NCBI RefSeq assembly: GCF_004364345.1
Contig: NZ_SOCA01000003.1
Coordinates: 372,001-436,000 of the forward strand
Source: Prosthecobacter fusiformis
Lineage (GTDB): Bacteria; Verrucomicrobiota; Verrucomicrobiia; Verrucomicrobiales; Verrucomicrobiaceae
DNA: 64,000 nucleotides
Direction of reading: 5' to 3'
Positions 1 to 7,784 of this stretch are shown here, piece after piece. The translations under genes were made by a program, and so were the position numbers. Every line of letters starts with the position of its first letter. The stretch's first letter is position 1. The notes under the pieces are model-generated. The model was given only the letters and a program-made list of their open reading frames with translations. It was not told the DNA's origin and ran no database searches.

Positions 1-1001
1 TGCGGTCCCAGCATGCGCAGTACGCTCTGGTGCGGGAAAATGAAGCGGAACCAGAATTTCAAAAATGGATCATCCAGCGCATAGCGGACGGAGCGGACAC
101 TCGGCTTGCTTTCCGTCAGCGGGTACCGCCGCTGCACATAGCCCAGGTCCACCAGGGTGCTGAGGTGGTAGTTCAACCCGCGCACATCAATCCCTGTTGT
201 GCTCGAAAGCTGCACTGGGGCCGTCTTTCCCTGCGCCAAGGCCATCAGCACTGCATGATAAGGCATGAGATCCCGCAGCTCCTCCCGCAGCAGAAATTCC
301 GGCTCCCGTGACAGGGCCGAAAGATCATCCAGAATCTTTGCCATGATGTTTTGCTCCACCGACTGCCGTTCATCAAAATTCAGCAGATACATCGGGATGC
401 CACCGCAGATGGCATAAACTCGCGCATGATCGGGGTCCGAATACCGGGGGTGAAACTCCGCTGCCTCCAGGTAATCAAAAGGCCTCAAGAGGATCTGTGC
501 TGTACGCCTGCCAAACAGAGGGCTCTTTTTTCCCAGTACCTCTCGTTCCATGAAACCAAGGTATGATCCACAGAGGATCAGCATCACTTTTCCTGATTTG
601 GACCAGTCCCGGTCCCACAGCGCCTGAATCACAGAAGGCAGCTCTGGGGCAGCCTCAGCCATCCATTGAAATTCATCCAGCGTCAGTACCAGTTTGGTTT
701 TTCCCGTCCACCTTTTCACCACCAGTTCAAGTGCCTCGCGCCATCCATTCACCCGTGCCTGTGCCAGCAGTGGCTCTTTTAATGAACGTGCGGCGATCTC
801 TAAAAACTCGCTGATCTGGCTCTCTCCCGGTGCCCGCTTCCCCACAAAGTAGATGCCCGTCTTTTTCTCCATGAAGTGGACGATCATCTCGCTCTTCCCC
901 ACGCGCCTGCGTCCATAGACGGGGATGAACGCGGCCGCCGGTCCGCGCCAGGCGGCCTCCAGCGCCCCAAGTTCCCGCTTTCTCCCTCGAAAGTTCATCA
1001 T
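1..1001 (-). CDS. ATP-binding protein, ATPase_2/DUF234 type (3' end outside window)
   Basis: The reverse strand is open from an ATG-ATG at 1001 down to the left edge of the window, so the C-terminus is missing. The start reads MMNFRGRKRELGAL, the usual opening of the archaeal-type ATPase_2 family. A Walker A motif (GRRRVGKS) lies near residue 30 and a Walker B motif (LVLTLDEFQW) near residue 105, followed by a sensor-like LILCGSY. The segment near residues 240-300 (VQLSSTTGIDVRGLNYHLSTL) looks like the winged-helix part that follows the ATPase in this family, then RYALDDPFLKFWFRF, which is typical of the DUF234 C-terminal region. The cellular role of these proteins is generally unknown. The upstream region carries two blocks of a 15-bp-period repeat that may be its operator. 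Confidence 0.85.
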   Translation of the reverse strand, partial: MMNFRGRKRELGALEAAWRGPAAAFIPVYGRRRVGKSEMIVHFMEKKTGIYFVGKRAPGESQISEFLEIAARSLKEPLLAQARVNGWREALELVVKRWTGKTKLVLTLDEFQWMAEAAPELPSVIQALWDRDWSKSGKVMLILCGSYLGFMEREVLGKKSPLFGRRTAQILLRPFDYLEAAEFHPRYSDPDHARVYAICGGIPMYLLNFDERQSVEQNIMAKILDDLSALSREPEFLLREELRDLMPYHAVLMALAQGKTAPVQLSSTTGIDVRGLNYHLSTLVDLGYVQRRYPLTESKPSVRSVRYALDDPFLKFWFRFIFPHQSVLRMLGP

Positions 1002-1013
1002 GACAGAGTTTAC

Positions 1014-1058
1014 TTTATCAAAGTGTATTTTGTCAAAACGTGTTTTGATGATGAGGAG
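1014..1058. promoter_or_regulatory. Proximal 15-bp-period repeat block, putative operator of the ATPase gene
   Basis: Three units with a 15-bp period: TTTATCAAAGTGTAT (1014-1028), TTTGTCAAAACGTGT (1029-1043), then TTTGATGATG starting at 1044. The last unit reads as an inverted ATCATCAAA half-site. The block starts 13 bp upstream of the ATPase start codon, so it would cover its promoter or leader. A closely similar block lies at 1216-1258. The periodicity is seen directly; an operator function is inferred. Confidence 0.55.
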
Positions 1059-1215
1059 TGTATTGCATTGTATTTTGGTTGCGGCGCTGATTTTAAAAAA
1101 CCTGCTGTTAGGCTAATGCGAATCCCGAAGGAATATCTCGAAGGGCGGAAAAGCCGGAGTGTGTAGGCGATGTCAGACGTCAATTTCCTGATCACAACCA
1201 GTTTTCATCTTCCGC

Positions 1216-1258
1216 TTTATCAAAACGTATTTCATCAAAGTATATTTTGATGATTTGA
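1216..1258. promoter_or_regulatory. Distal copy of the 15-bp-period repeat block
   Basis: TTTATCAAAACGTAT (1216-1230), TTCATCAAAGTATAT (1231-1245), then TTTGATGATTTGA (1246-1258). Unit order, 15-bp phasing and the final inverted half-site are the same as in the block at 1014-1058, 202 bp away. No gene lies between the two blocks. It may be a second operator or the leftover of a duplicated promoter. The rest of 1059-1484 holds no gene I can support. Confidence 0.5.
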
Positions 1259-1484
1259 AATCAGATGGTTTTATCTGTTTCGTTTGACCCGGGTTTTCTT
1301 GCTCGCCTGGACGATGGAGAGCCGTGGGTAGTGGTATGTTACCCAGGTAGGGGCTGACATGCCCCGGCATCTAGAAGAGGACGCGGGAATGGAGCCCAAA
1401 GTTTTGCTTTGGCTCCAGGAGGATCGCCTGACTGTTCAGGCAGGGTTTATCGGGTGCAGGCACTCAAGCCTCCGCGAAGGCTCC

Positions 1485-1844
1485 TTATTTGGCCTTTGGC
1501 ATCGCCTGGATGAGGAGATTGAAAAACTCGTTTTCATCGGCGGTCATGCCATCGCGCTCAAGCAGGGCTTTGACCACACCCAATACCTCGGCCTGGACGG
1601 TCTTGGTGGTGAATACGGCGGAGCGTTCTGTCAGGTAATCCATCACACCGTCATCGTCTTCGGCCACTTCGCGGGCGCGGGCGAAGGATTCTTCAATGAA
1701 GAGGCTTTTCGGGTATTCAGACTTCCAGCCTTTCGAGACGAAGGCAGACTGGATCAGGTCTTCTTCCACCAGGGAGATATGCGCGTCGGCATAGATCGAG
1801 AGGGAAAGGAGGTCAAACAGGGCTTCGCGCTGGGGTTGTGTCAT
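1485..1844 (-). CDS. Small TerB-like helical protein
   Basis: Predicted 119-residue soluble protein starting at the ATG at 1844 (MTQPQREALFDLL). An in-frame TTG 36 bp upstream is possible but less likely, because an AGGA sits about 12 nt before the ATG. The pattern of a calcium- or metal-site-like loop (YADAHISLVEEDLI) near the N-terminus and a matching DGMTADENEFFNLL near the C-terminus resembles the paired motifs of TerB-like domains (tellurite-resistance TerB/DjlA N-terminal family). It lies 68 bp downstream of leuA on the same strand and could be co-transcribed. The family assignment rests on motif shape only, so it is tentative. Confidence 0.55.
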   Translation of the reverse strand: MTQPQREALFDLLSLSIYADAHISLVEEDLIQSAFVSKGWKSEYPKSLFIEESFARAREVAEDDDGVMDYLTERSAVFTTKTVQAEVLGVVKALLERDGMTADENEFFNLLIQAMPKAK

Positions 1845-1912
1845 GGGTGTATATCCTGGCAACAGGCGGCTCAAGATCAAGCCGCTTGATGCCAGGAGGG
1901 TGATTTTATGGT

Positions 1913-3577
1913 TTATGCGGAACGGTTCACGGCGCTAGTGACGGCCTTGATAGAAGCCAATTCGATGTTGGTATCCACCCCGGCACCCCAGACAGTTTTG
2001 CCATCAGGCAGTTTGATCTGGATGTAAGCCAGGGCGCTGGCCTCGGAGCCGGAGCTGAGGCTTTGCTCACGGAAATTGGCTATCTCAAAGATAGGAGCCC
2101 CGCCATCGAGGATCAGGCCCTGGACAAAAGCGGCGATGGGGCCGTTGCCTGTGCCTGTGACGGCGATCTCCTGGCCCTCTTTGATCATGCTGCTGCGGCA
2201 GGTGAAGACACCATCCACACCATCCGCGTGGAAGTGGTGCAGAGCGTAAGGAGTTTCACGCTCAATGTATTCGTTCCAGAACATGTTGCGCAGTTCCGTG
2301 GCGGTGACCTCACGACCCAGGGTATCCACCAAATCGTTGGCGATGGGGCCGAATTCGCGCTGCATGTCCTTGGGCAGCTCAATGCCGAATTCGCTCTCCA
2401 GCAGGTAAGCCACGCCGCCTTTGCCGCTCTGGCTGTTCACGCGGATGACCTCACGGTATTCCCGGCCGATGTCATTGGGGTCAATGGTCAGGTAGGGGAC
2501 ATCCCAGATGGATTTGTGCTCATCGTATCCGGTCAGGCCTTTCTTGATGGCATCCTGATGGCTGCCGCTGAAGGCGGTGAAGACCAACTCGCCCGCATAC
2601 GGCTGGCGTGGTGGGACGGTCATGCCGGTAGTGCGCTCATACATATGGATGAGGCCGCTCATGTCGCTGAAATCCAGGCCGGGGGCGATGCCGTGCATGT
2701 AGAGGTTCATGGCCACCTGGACGATGTCCAGATTTCCCGTGCGCTCACCATTGCCGAAGAGGGTGCCTTCCACGCGGTCAGCCCCGGCCAGCAGGCCCAG
2801 CTCCGTGGCAGCGGTGCCAGTGCCACGGTCATTGTGGGTGTGCAGGCTGATGATCAGGCTCTCGCGGTTTTTGATATTTGTGCAGATCCATTCGATCTGG
2901 TCCGCATACACATTGGGCATGGCGACTTCGACGGTATCCGGCAGGTTAAGGATCATCCTCTTCTGCGGGGTGGGCTGCCAGACGTCCATGACGGCCTCGC
3001 TGATCTCTTTGGCGAATTCGACCTCCGTGGCGCTGAAGCTTTCCGGGGAATACTGCAGGGTGACTTGGGTTCCGGTTTCCTCCAGGCGATGCAGGCGGTC
3101 CTTGATCATCTGCGCGCCTTTGACGGCGATGGCAATGATCTCTTCCTTCGTTTTGCCAAACACATACTTACGCTGTGCTGGCGAAGTGGAGTTATACATG
3201 TGGATGACCACCTTTTTGGCCCCCATCAGGGATTCCACCGTCTTCTCGATCAAGTCTTCGCGAGCCTGCACCAGGCATTGGATGGTGACATCCTCCGGGA
3301 TACGGTTTTCTTCGATCAGACGCCGGTTGAAAGCGAATTCGGTGTTGGAGGCGGAAGGGAAACCTACCTCGATTTCCTTAAACCCGCACTTCACCAGCGC
3401 ATCGAACATTTCCAGTTTTTGGGAGACATTCATGGGCACAGCCAGGGCCTGATTGCCATCGCGAAGGTCCACGCTGCACCACAGAGGGGCCTGGGAAAGG
3501 TGGCGTGTGGGCCATTGACGGTTGGGCAGGGAGATCAGCGGAAACGGCTGATATTTGGAGGACGGATTCTTCAACAT
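1913..3577 (-). CDS. leuA: 2-isopropylmalate synthase
   Basis: A 554-residue protein catalysing the first committed step of leucine synthesis, condensing acetyl-CoA with 2-ketoisovalerate. The N-terminal TIM barrel (HMGL-like) starts near residue 30 with the metal and catalytic motif DLRDGNQAL. The metal-binding SLHTHNDRGTG lies near residue 245, and a GNGERTGN motif follows. The C-terminal part (from about residue 430) matches the LeuA allosteric dimer domain that binds leucine. The length fits the long LeuA type (about 550-560 residues). The chosen ATG gives the usual N-terminus (SKYQPFPLISLPNRQWP). No Shine-Dalgarno sequence and no leucine-rich leader peptide or T-box is visible in the 300 bp upstream. 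No other leu gene is nearby. Confidence 0.96.
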   Translation of the reverse strand: MLKNPSSKYQPFPLISLPNRQWPTRHLSQAPLWCSVDLRDGNQALAVPMNVSQKLEMFDALVKCGFKEIEVGFPSASNTEFAFNRRLIEENRIPEDVTIQCLVQAREDLIEKTVESLMGAKKVVIHMYNSTSPAQRKYVFGKTKEEIIAIAVKGAQMIKDRLHRLEETGTQVTLQYSPESFSATEVEFAKEISEAVMDVWQPTPQKRMILNLPDTVEVAMPNVYADQIEWICTNIKNRESLIISLHTHNDRGTGTAATELGLLAGADRVEGTLFGNGERTGNLDIVQVAMNLYMHGIAPGLDFSDMSGLIHMYERTTGMTVPPRQPYAGELVFTAFSGSHQDAIKKGLTGYDEHKSIWDVPYLTIDPNDIGREYREVIRVNSQSGKGGVAYLLESEFGIELPKDMQREFGPIANDLVDTLGREVTATELRNMFWNEYIERETPYALHHFHADGVDGVFTCRSSMIKEGQEIAVTGTGNGPIAAFVQGLILDGGAPIFEIANFREQSLSSGSEASALAYIQIKLPDGKTVWGAGVDTNIELASIKAVTSAVNRSA

Positions 3578-3876
3578 GACGGGACGGAATAAGAAAGCTT
3601 TAACAAGATTGGCATGTTTTGCAGGAAGGATTTTCCTGAAAATACCGGGTGAGGGATGCCGTGACGTGACGGCAAAGCATGGCGAGGAAACACGGGCCGC
3701 CTACCCTAGCGTAAGTCGCAGGGGGAGCAAAAGAAGGGCCTGAGCCGGAAGGGTCACAGCACCAATTAGTCATGGTACGGAGGAAAAGCACGCGTTTTTT
3801 TAGAAAGTGAAAATCTGAGAGGCGTATCTTGCCAAACGTCGGGTTCTGCCTAACATAGCATTGCTGCATGCAGCAC

Positions 3877-3966
3877 GGAAGGGTGGCTGAGTGGTCTAAA
3901 GTACCTGACTCGAAATCAGACGTGGGGGCAACTTCACCGTGGGTTCGAATCCCACCCCTTCCGCCA
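3877..3966 (+). tRNA. tRNA-Ser(CGA)
   Basis: The acceptor stem GGAAGGG (3877-3883) pairs with CCCTTCC (3956-3962), followed by discriminator G and an encoded CCA (3964-3966). The D-arm region (GTGGCTGAGTGGTCTAAAG) and T-arm (GGGTTCGAATCCC) are standard. The anticodon loop CTCGAAA gives anticodon CGA, which reads UCG serine codons. The long variable arm is that of a class II tRNA, consistent with serine. The recombinase-bearing element begins just downstream, so this tRNA may mark an integration site. Confidence 0.95.
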
Positions 3967-4172
3967 CTTTCTGAGAGATGAACCAGAAAGTACACTTTCA
4001 GACCCGCGTTTCCCCGCAAACACGCGGCGTCGTGGCTCTCTCAGATTGAGGTGATGGAGGGAAAACCACCTCCTGTTTCCCAATTCCCTCTCGCGTCTCT
4101 CAAACTGATTCAGGTCGTTGTACACTTTCCGGATTTCTGGAATTCTGAGAGGCTTTTTCGAATGGCACCTGC
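3967..4172. other. tRNA-proximal flank with repeated short motifs (possible attachment region)
   Basis: This gap between the tRNA-Ser and the recombinase stop contains an 8-bp inverted repeat ACTTTCTG/CAGAAAGT (3966-3990), directly after the CCA. Two 10-bp copies of GTACACTTTC occur at 3990-3999 and 4120-4129, and two 9-bp copies of TTCTGAGAG at 3969-3977 and 4143-4151, in opposite order. An imperfect inverted repeat (CGCGTTT with AAACACGCG) lies between them. The arrangement could be a recombinase attachment site or a tRNA terminator. I could not find a matching copy at the other end of the element. Confidence 0.3.
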
Positions 4173-5966
4173 TCAGGCAGGTTTCTCATTTTCGAACCCG
4201 AGGTCACTCAGTTGTTGTTTCCAGTCGAGTGAGCGGGGCACCAGGAGGTCCTGCACCTGGAGATGGGCTGGCTGCGTGCCCTGGAAAATCGATCGTTTGA
4301 TCGCTGGGGCGAGATAGGCGGCGTTCAGAAGCCGCCGCACATAAGCAGGTTTGATCCCATGTCGCTCGGTGATGTCCTGGAGCGATTTGTCTGGGTGTGT
4401 GATGAGTTCGGCTCGCCAAAACTCGGCCTGGGCGATGGTCTGGATCAAGGCTGGATTGGGTGCCGTTTCCCGTGTGGTGATGGCCTTGTCAGTCTCGCCG
4501 TCAATGATCTCGCATTTTCCACGCTGGGGCTTGAAGGACACGGATGCTGTGAGGATCACTTTATTTCCCTCCTGCGTCACTTTGGTAGGAATCGGAACAG
4601 GCAGTGTGTTTAGCTCGGCAACATTCGAGGGAGGGGCTGCGGCCAGTTTTGACAGGTGGTCAGCGGTGATGTGGATGGTCAGGGATTCTGGGCCGACGAT
4701 GATCTTGGGGGCAAGTGCTTCGAGCCATTTGGCATATTCAACAGGTGTGGTGAGTCCGGCGAGATGTCGCGCTTGCATGGAGAACCGATGCCGGATCTCT
4801 TCAGCAGTGAGGTCAGCTGGTACAGCCAAGTCAGTGAGTCCTGGCAGCGCATGGAAAAGCATGCGGCGAACCACTTCCTCCAGTAGCGTGGCATTCAGCG
4901 TCTTGAGGGGAGAAGAATCATAGCCCTGGCGGATGGCTTGCTGCGACACGTAGTAGCGATAGCGTTTGCGTGTCTTGGTGCCACCGGCGGCTTTTTCACT
5001 TTTGTTGGTGTAGGTCGGAGTCAGGGCCTGCCCGTCCAGGCCGACGAGGAACCCTTTCAGCGGATGAATGAGGCGGCTTTTGGCGATTGAGATTTCATTG
5101 CGATGACCGCTGATCTTTCGGTAGTCTGGCTGATGCTCTCGCAGCTTGGCCTGGACGGCGGCCCAGACTTCGGTGGAGATGATAGATTCATGCTCACCTG
5201 GATATTCCTGGCCTTTATGCCGGATCAGCCCCCGATACACGGGATTGGAAATCACCCGGTGCAGCTCTTTAGCCACCCAGGCTTTGGATTGCTGAACCCT
5301 GCCATTGCGGCTGACGAATGATTTGGTGGCCAGATTCTGTCGGTTCAGTTCAAGCACCGCCTCAATCAACCCGGTGCTCTCACGATACACCTGAAAGCAC
5401 TTCCTGACGGTTTCAGCTTCTGCCGGATTGATGACCAGTTTGCGATCCCGGACATCGTATCCAAGGGGAGGCACGCCGCCCATCCACATGCCCTTCTGTT
5501 TGGAAAGCGCGATCTTGTCGCGAATGCGTTCGCCGGTGACCTCACGCTCAAACTGGGCAAAGGAAAGCAGCACATTGAGGGTCAGTCTGCCCATGCTGCT
5601 GGAGGTGTTGAACTGCTGGGTGACGGAGACAAAAGAGACTCCGTGTTCGTCGAAGTGCTTCATGAGCTGGGCGAAGTCAGCTAGCGAACGTGAAAGGCGG
5701 TCCACCTTGTAAACCACCACGACATCAATCTTTCTTGATCGGATATCAGCCATGAGTTTCTGAAGGCCCGGTCGGTCCATGTGGCCCCCTGAAATCCCGC
5801 CGTCGTCGTAGTTTTCGTTCAGCGCTTTCCAACCCTCATGCTTCTGGGAGCGGATGAAAGCCGAGGCAGCGTCCCGTTGGGCATCCAGAGAGTTGTATTC
5901 CTGCTCCAGCCCTTCTTCAGAACTCTTTCGTGTGTAAATGGCGCAGCGTTTGATTGATTCAGCCAT
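4173..5966 (-). CDS. Serine recombinase (resolvase/invertase family, large type)
   Basis: A 597-residue site-specific DNA recombinase. The N-terminal resolvase domain (about 1-150) begins RCAIYTRKSSEEGL, with the catalytic serine in the YTRKSS motif. It contains VVYKVDRLSRSLADF and GRLTLNVLLSFAQFEREVTGER, which are hallmarks of the family. A Recombinase domain (about 170-290) follows with GYDVRDRKLVINPAEA. In the region that normally forms a zinc ribbon the cysteine pairs are absent: it reads FLVGLDGQALTPTYTNK and then RYRYYVSQQAIRQG, the variant usually seen beside DUF2924 genes. The gene overlaps the upstream DUF2924 gene by 8 bp and ends beside a tRNA-Ser, so it is probably the integrase of this element. 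Confidence 0.93.
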   Translation of the reverse strand: MAESIKRCAIYTRKSSEEGLEQEYNSLDAQRDAASAFIRSQKHEGWKALNENYDDGGISGGHMDRPGLQKLMADIRSRKIDVVVVYKVDRLSRSLADFAQLMKHFDEHGVSFVSVTQQFNTSSSMGRLTLNVLLSFAQFEREVTGERIRDKIALSKQKGMWMGGVPPLGYDVRDRKLVINPAEAETVRKCFQVYRESTGLIEAVLELNRQNLATKSFVSRNGRVQQSKAWVAKELHRVISNPVYRGLIRHKGQEYPGEHESIISTEVWAAVQAKLREHQPDYRKISGHRNEISIAKSRLIHPLKGFLVGLDGQALTPTYTNKSEKAAGGTKTRKRYRYYVSQQAIRQGYDSSPLKTLNATLLEEVVRRMLFHALPGLTDLAVPADLTAEEIRHRFSMQARHLAGLTTPVEYAKWLEALAPKIIVGPESLTIHITADHLSKLAAAPPSNVAELNTLPVPIPTKVTQEGNKVILTASVSFKPQRGKCEIIDGETDKAITTRETAPNPALIQTIAQAEFWRAELITHPDKSLQDITERHGIKPAYVRRLLNAAYLAPAIKRSIFQGTQPAHLQVQDLLVPRSLDWKQQLSDLGFENEKPA

Positions 5967-6408
5967 GATGGTTCTCCTTCAGTCCGAAAAACAAAGGTCC
6001 TGAAAGATGCTGGCCGGTGATCTTCCGGGCCAGCGCACTCAGGGATTTATAGGTCTCGCCTTCGCAGGCAAACTGACGTGGGCCGGTCACCTGGACCGTG
6101 ATACGTTTGCCCTCCCAGTCGCGGGTGAGCACCGAGCCTGTTTCCAGCGTGATCTTGGGAGCGGCTTTGAGTTCAGGAGCAGCGGTTTTCTGGTTTTGCA
6201 GTGACTTTTCAAACTCGGTCATATGGCGGCGCAATGACACGGTGGTATTTTTGTCGAGCCGCCCAAGCTCCGCCTCCTGCATGCGGTAGGCCAGTTCCCG
6301 AAGGAGACGGTCCGTGCGTGCAGGAGGCGGCTGCCTTCCTGGCAGCTTCCGCCACAAGTACAGCAGTTCCTCTTTGGTTAATTTTTGAAGTTCCTCAATG
6401 GATTGCAT
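5959..6408 (-). CDS. DUF2924 protein, partner of the serine recombinase
   Basis: A 149-residue protein from the ATG at 6408; an in-frame TTG at 6432 would add eight residues. The C-terminal half has the DUF2924 signature: RDWEGKRITVQV, then GETYKSLSALARKITG and GPLFFGL. DUF2924 genes are commonly found directly upstream of recombinase genes of this type in bacterial islands, and the 8-bp overlap with the recombinase indicates translational coupling. The N-terminal half (QKLTKEELLYLWRKL, PARTDRLLRELAYR) is helical. Its molecular role is unknown; it may be a recombinase accessory or DNA-binding factor. Confidence 0.85.
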   Translation of the reverse strand: MQSIEELQKLTKEELLYLWRKLPGRQPPPARTDRLLRELAYRMQEAELGRLDKNTTVSLRRHMTEFEKSLQNQKTAAPELKAAPKITLETGSVLTRDWEGKRITVQVTGPRQFACEGETYKSLSALARKITGQHLSGPLFFGLKENHHG

Positions 6409-6446
6409 TTCCCGCGACACACGCTCTACCAAGGCCTAACATCAAG

Positions 6447-7409
6447 TCATACAGAGAGGTTCGAAGCTAATTGAGACCGCAGGTTCTCCAGATGCCTTGA
6501 GGTGACCCAAGTGGGATCAAAAGCACCAATAGCTTTCCATTTCACACCATCCTCTTCGGGCAGGTCAATTTCACCCGTTTTAGGCGGCGAATACTCTCCC
6601 TGAAGATATTGAAATGAAAACGTTTCTCCACCCATTGCCTCCAAATGTCCCTGAATGTCCGTCCATTCTTCATGCGAATCTTGCAAAAGTTCACCTGGCT
6701 TCTGAATGTAGTGGACGTCTGGAGGGATATCCCAGGTCCAATCATTCAACGCAACCACTGGAATCGCGAATCTGGTCCAACCGCCCAGCTTCTGATGGAG
6801 GAACGAACTCAAGTCATCTTTTCCAAGCCGACGTGTGTTCAATATCATCATGCCTTCCTTCTGATTTTTTAACAGTCGGCCGATCTCGGCAAAATTTTCC
6901 AGCTTGAACCGGTCAAGGCTGTTCATGCTCTGCGGGTTGTCCATGATTACGATGTCACACTTTTTACGTTGGGAGGTATAACCGATGCCTGCATGCCGAA
7001 TGCCTCCGCCATAATTGAGTTCGAGTGTCCGTGAACACTTTGTTATTTTAGTTCGCGGGAAAATCGCACGATATCGTTGGGAACTCATCAGTTCAGCGCA
7101 CCGTTCCTGAATTTCAAATGCGGATCCTGGATCCTCTGACATGATCAGTACTGATTTTCTCGGATCCCGGCCTAGCACCCAGGCGGGAAACGATACCGAA
7201 CAAATGTGGGTTTTCAGATATCCGGGAGGCAGATTGAAAATCAGCCGGTTCATGCCGTGAGTTGGCTCATGATAAATCAACTGAAGGATCTCGGCCATCA
7301 GATCGATATGCCAGTTCCGCAGAAAGAATTCACCGGGATGCAGCTCTCGAAAGGCGAAGTCAATGAAGCTCCTGAACCGCATTCGGTAAATGAACTGCGC
7401 GTCGGTCAT
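6447..7409 (-). CDS. Shortened phage terminase large subunit-like ATPase
   Basis: A 320-residue protein matching the ATPase half of phage terminase large subunits. The opening (RSFIDFAFRELHPGEFF) and the P-loop variant NLPPGYLKTH (about 59-68) are typical, as is the following FPAWVLGRDP. The Walker B strand is CDIVIMDNPQ (about 151-160), where most relatives have two acidic residues; here the second is Asn. The coupling-like segment GMMILNTRRL follows. The C-terminal RNase H-like nuclease domain expected in a terminase of 450 or more residues is absent: the frame ends after LRSQLASNLSV. It overlaps the DUF5681 gene by 4 bp. It may be a repurposed or decayed packaging motor. Confidence 0.8.
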   Translation of the reverse strand: MTDAQFIYRMRFRSFIDFAFRELHPGEFFLRNWHIDLMAEILQLIYHEPTHGMNRLIFNLPPGYLKTHICSVSFPAWVLGRDPRKSVLIMSEDPGSAFEIQERCAELMSSQRYRAIFPRTKITKCSRTLELNYGGGIRHAGIGYTSQRKKCDIVIMDNPQSMNSLDRFKLENFAEIGRLLKNQKEGMMILNTRRLGKDDLSSFLHQKLGGWTRFAIPVVALNDWTWDIPPDVHYIQKPGELLQDSHEEWTDIQGHLEAMGGETFSFQYLQGEYSPPKTGEIDLPEEDGVKWKAIGAFDPTWVTSRHLENLRSQLASNLSV

Positions 7410-7780
7410 GATGCCGCTCCTCGTTTTGCTACGACACGTTGAACCTCAATGTAGGCAATCTTGTCGTCCATGGTTTCCTCGAAATCCTCGAGCTCCACCT
7501 CTTCATCCTGAACCAAGGAAAGAAGCGTGTTTCGAGCACTGGCCTTCCCTTTGATGGCATCGTTCACTATGGAAAGAAAGAGGGCTTTGCGTTTGGTGAT
7601 GGCATTGCCATTCACTGTGATCTTTTCGTCCAGGAGTTCATTCAGAAGCTCGGAGTTCGTTTGTTTCTTCTTAGGTCTGCCTTGAAGATTGCCAGACTGG
7701 CCCTTTTTAAACTGAAACTGCTTGGGAGGCTTTCCGTATCCCACCTCTTCTTCAGCCTCGATATGTTTTTTCCGTTTCAT
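7406..7780 (-). CDS. DUF5681 domain protein
   Basis: A 124-residue basic protein. The segment GYGKPPKQFQFKKGQSGN followed by LQGRPKKK (about residues 14-39) is the DUF5681 signature, usually found in small proteins next to phage terminase genes. It overlaps the terminase-like gene by 4 bp (ATGA) and follows the methyltransferase gene after only 4 bp, so the three genes form one operon. By position it could be a terminase small-subunit analogue that recognises DNA, but this is inferred. Confidence 0.8.
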   Translation of the reverse strand: MKRKKHIEAEEEVGYGKPPKQFQFKKGQSGNLQGRPKKKQTNSELLNELLDEKITVNGNAITKRKALFLSIVNDAIKGKASARNTLLSLVQDEEVELEDFEETMDDKIAYIEVQRVVAKRGAAS

Positions 7781-7784
7781 GGTA

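Noticed and set aside
2063-3592. 509-codon open frame antisense to leuA
   Set aside because: It is fully antisense to a confident leuA gene and its protein has no domain-like features; a compositional shadow.
3578-3876. Possible leucine leader peptide or T-box before leuA
   Set aside because: No leucine-codon run, antiterminator pair or T-box motif was found upstream of leuA.
3600-4019. 139-codon reverse frame spanning the tRNA
   Set aside because: It runs through the tRNA-Ser gene and its composition is not protein-like.
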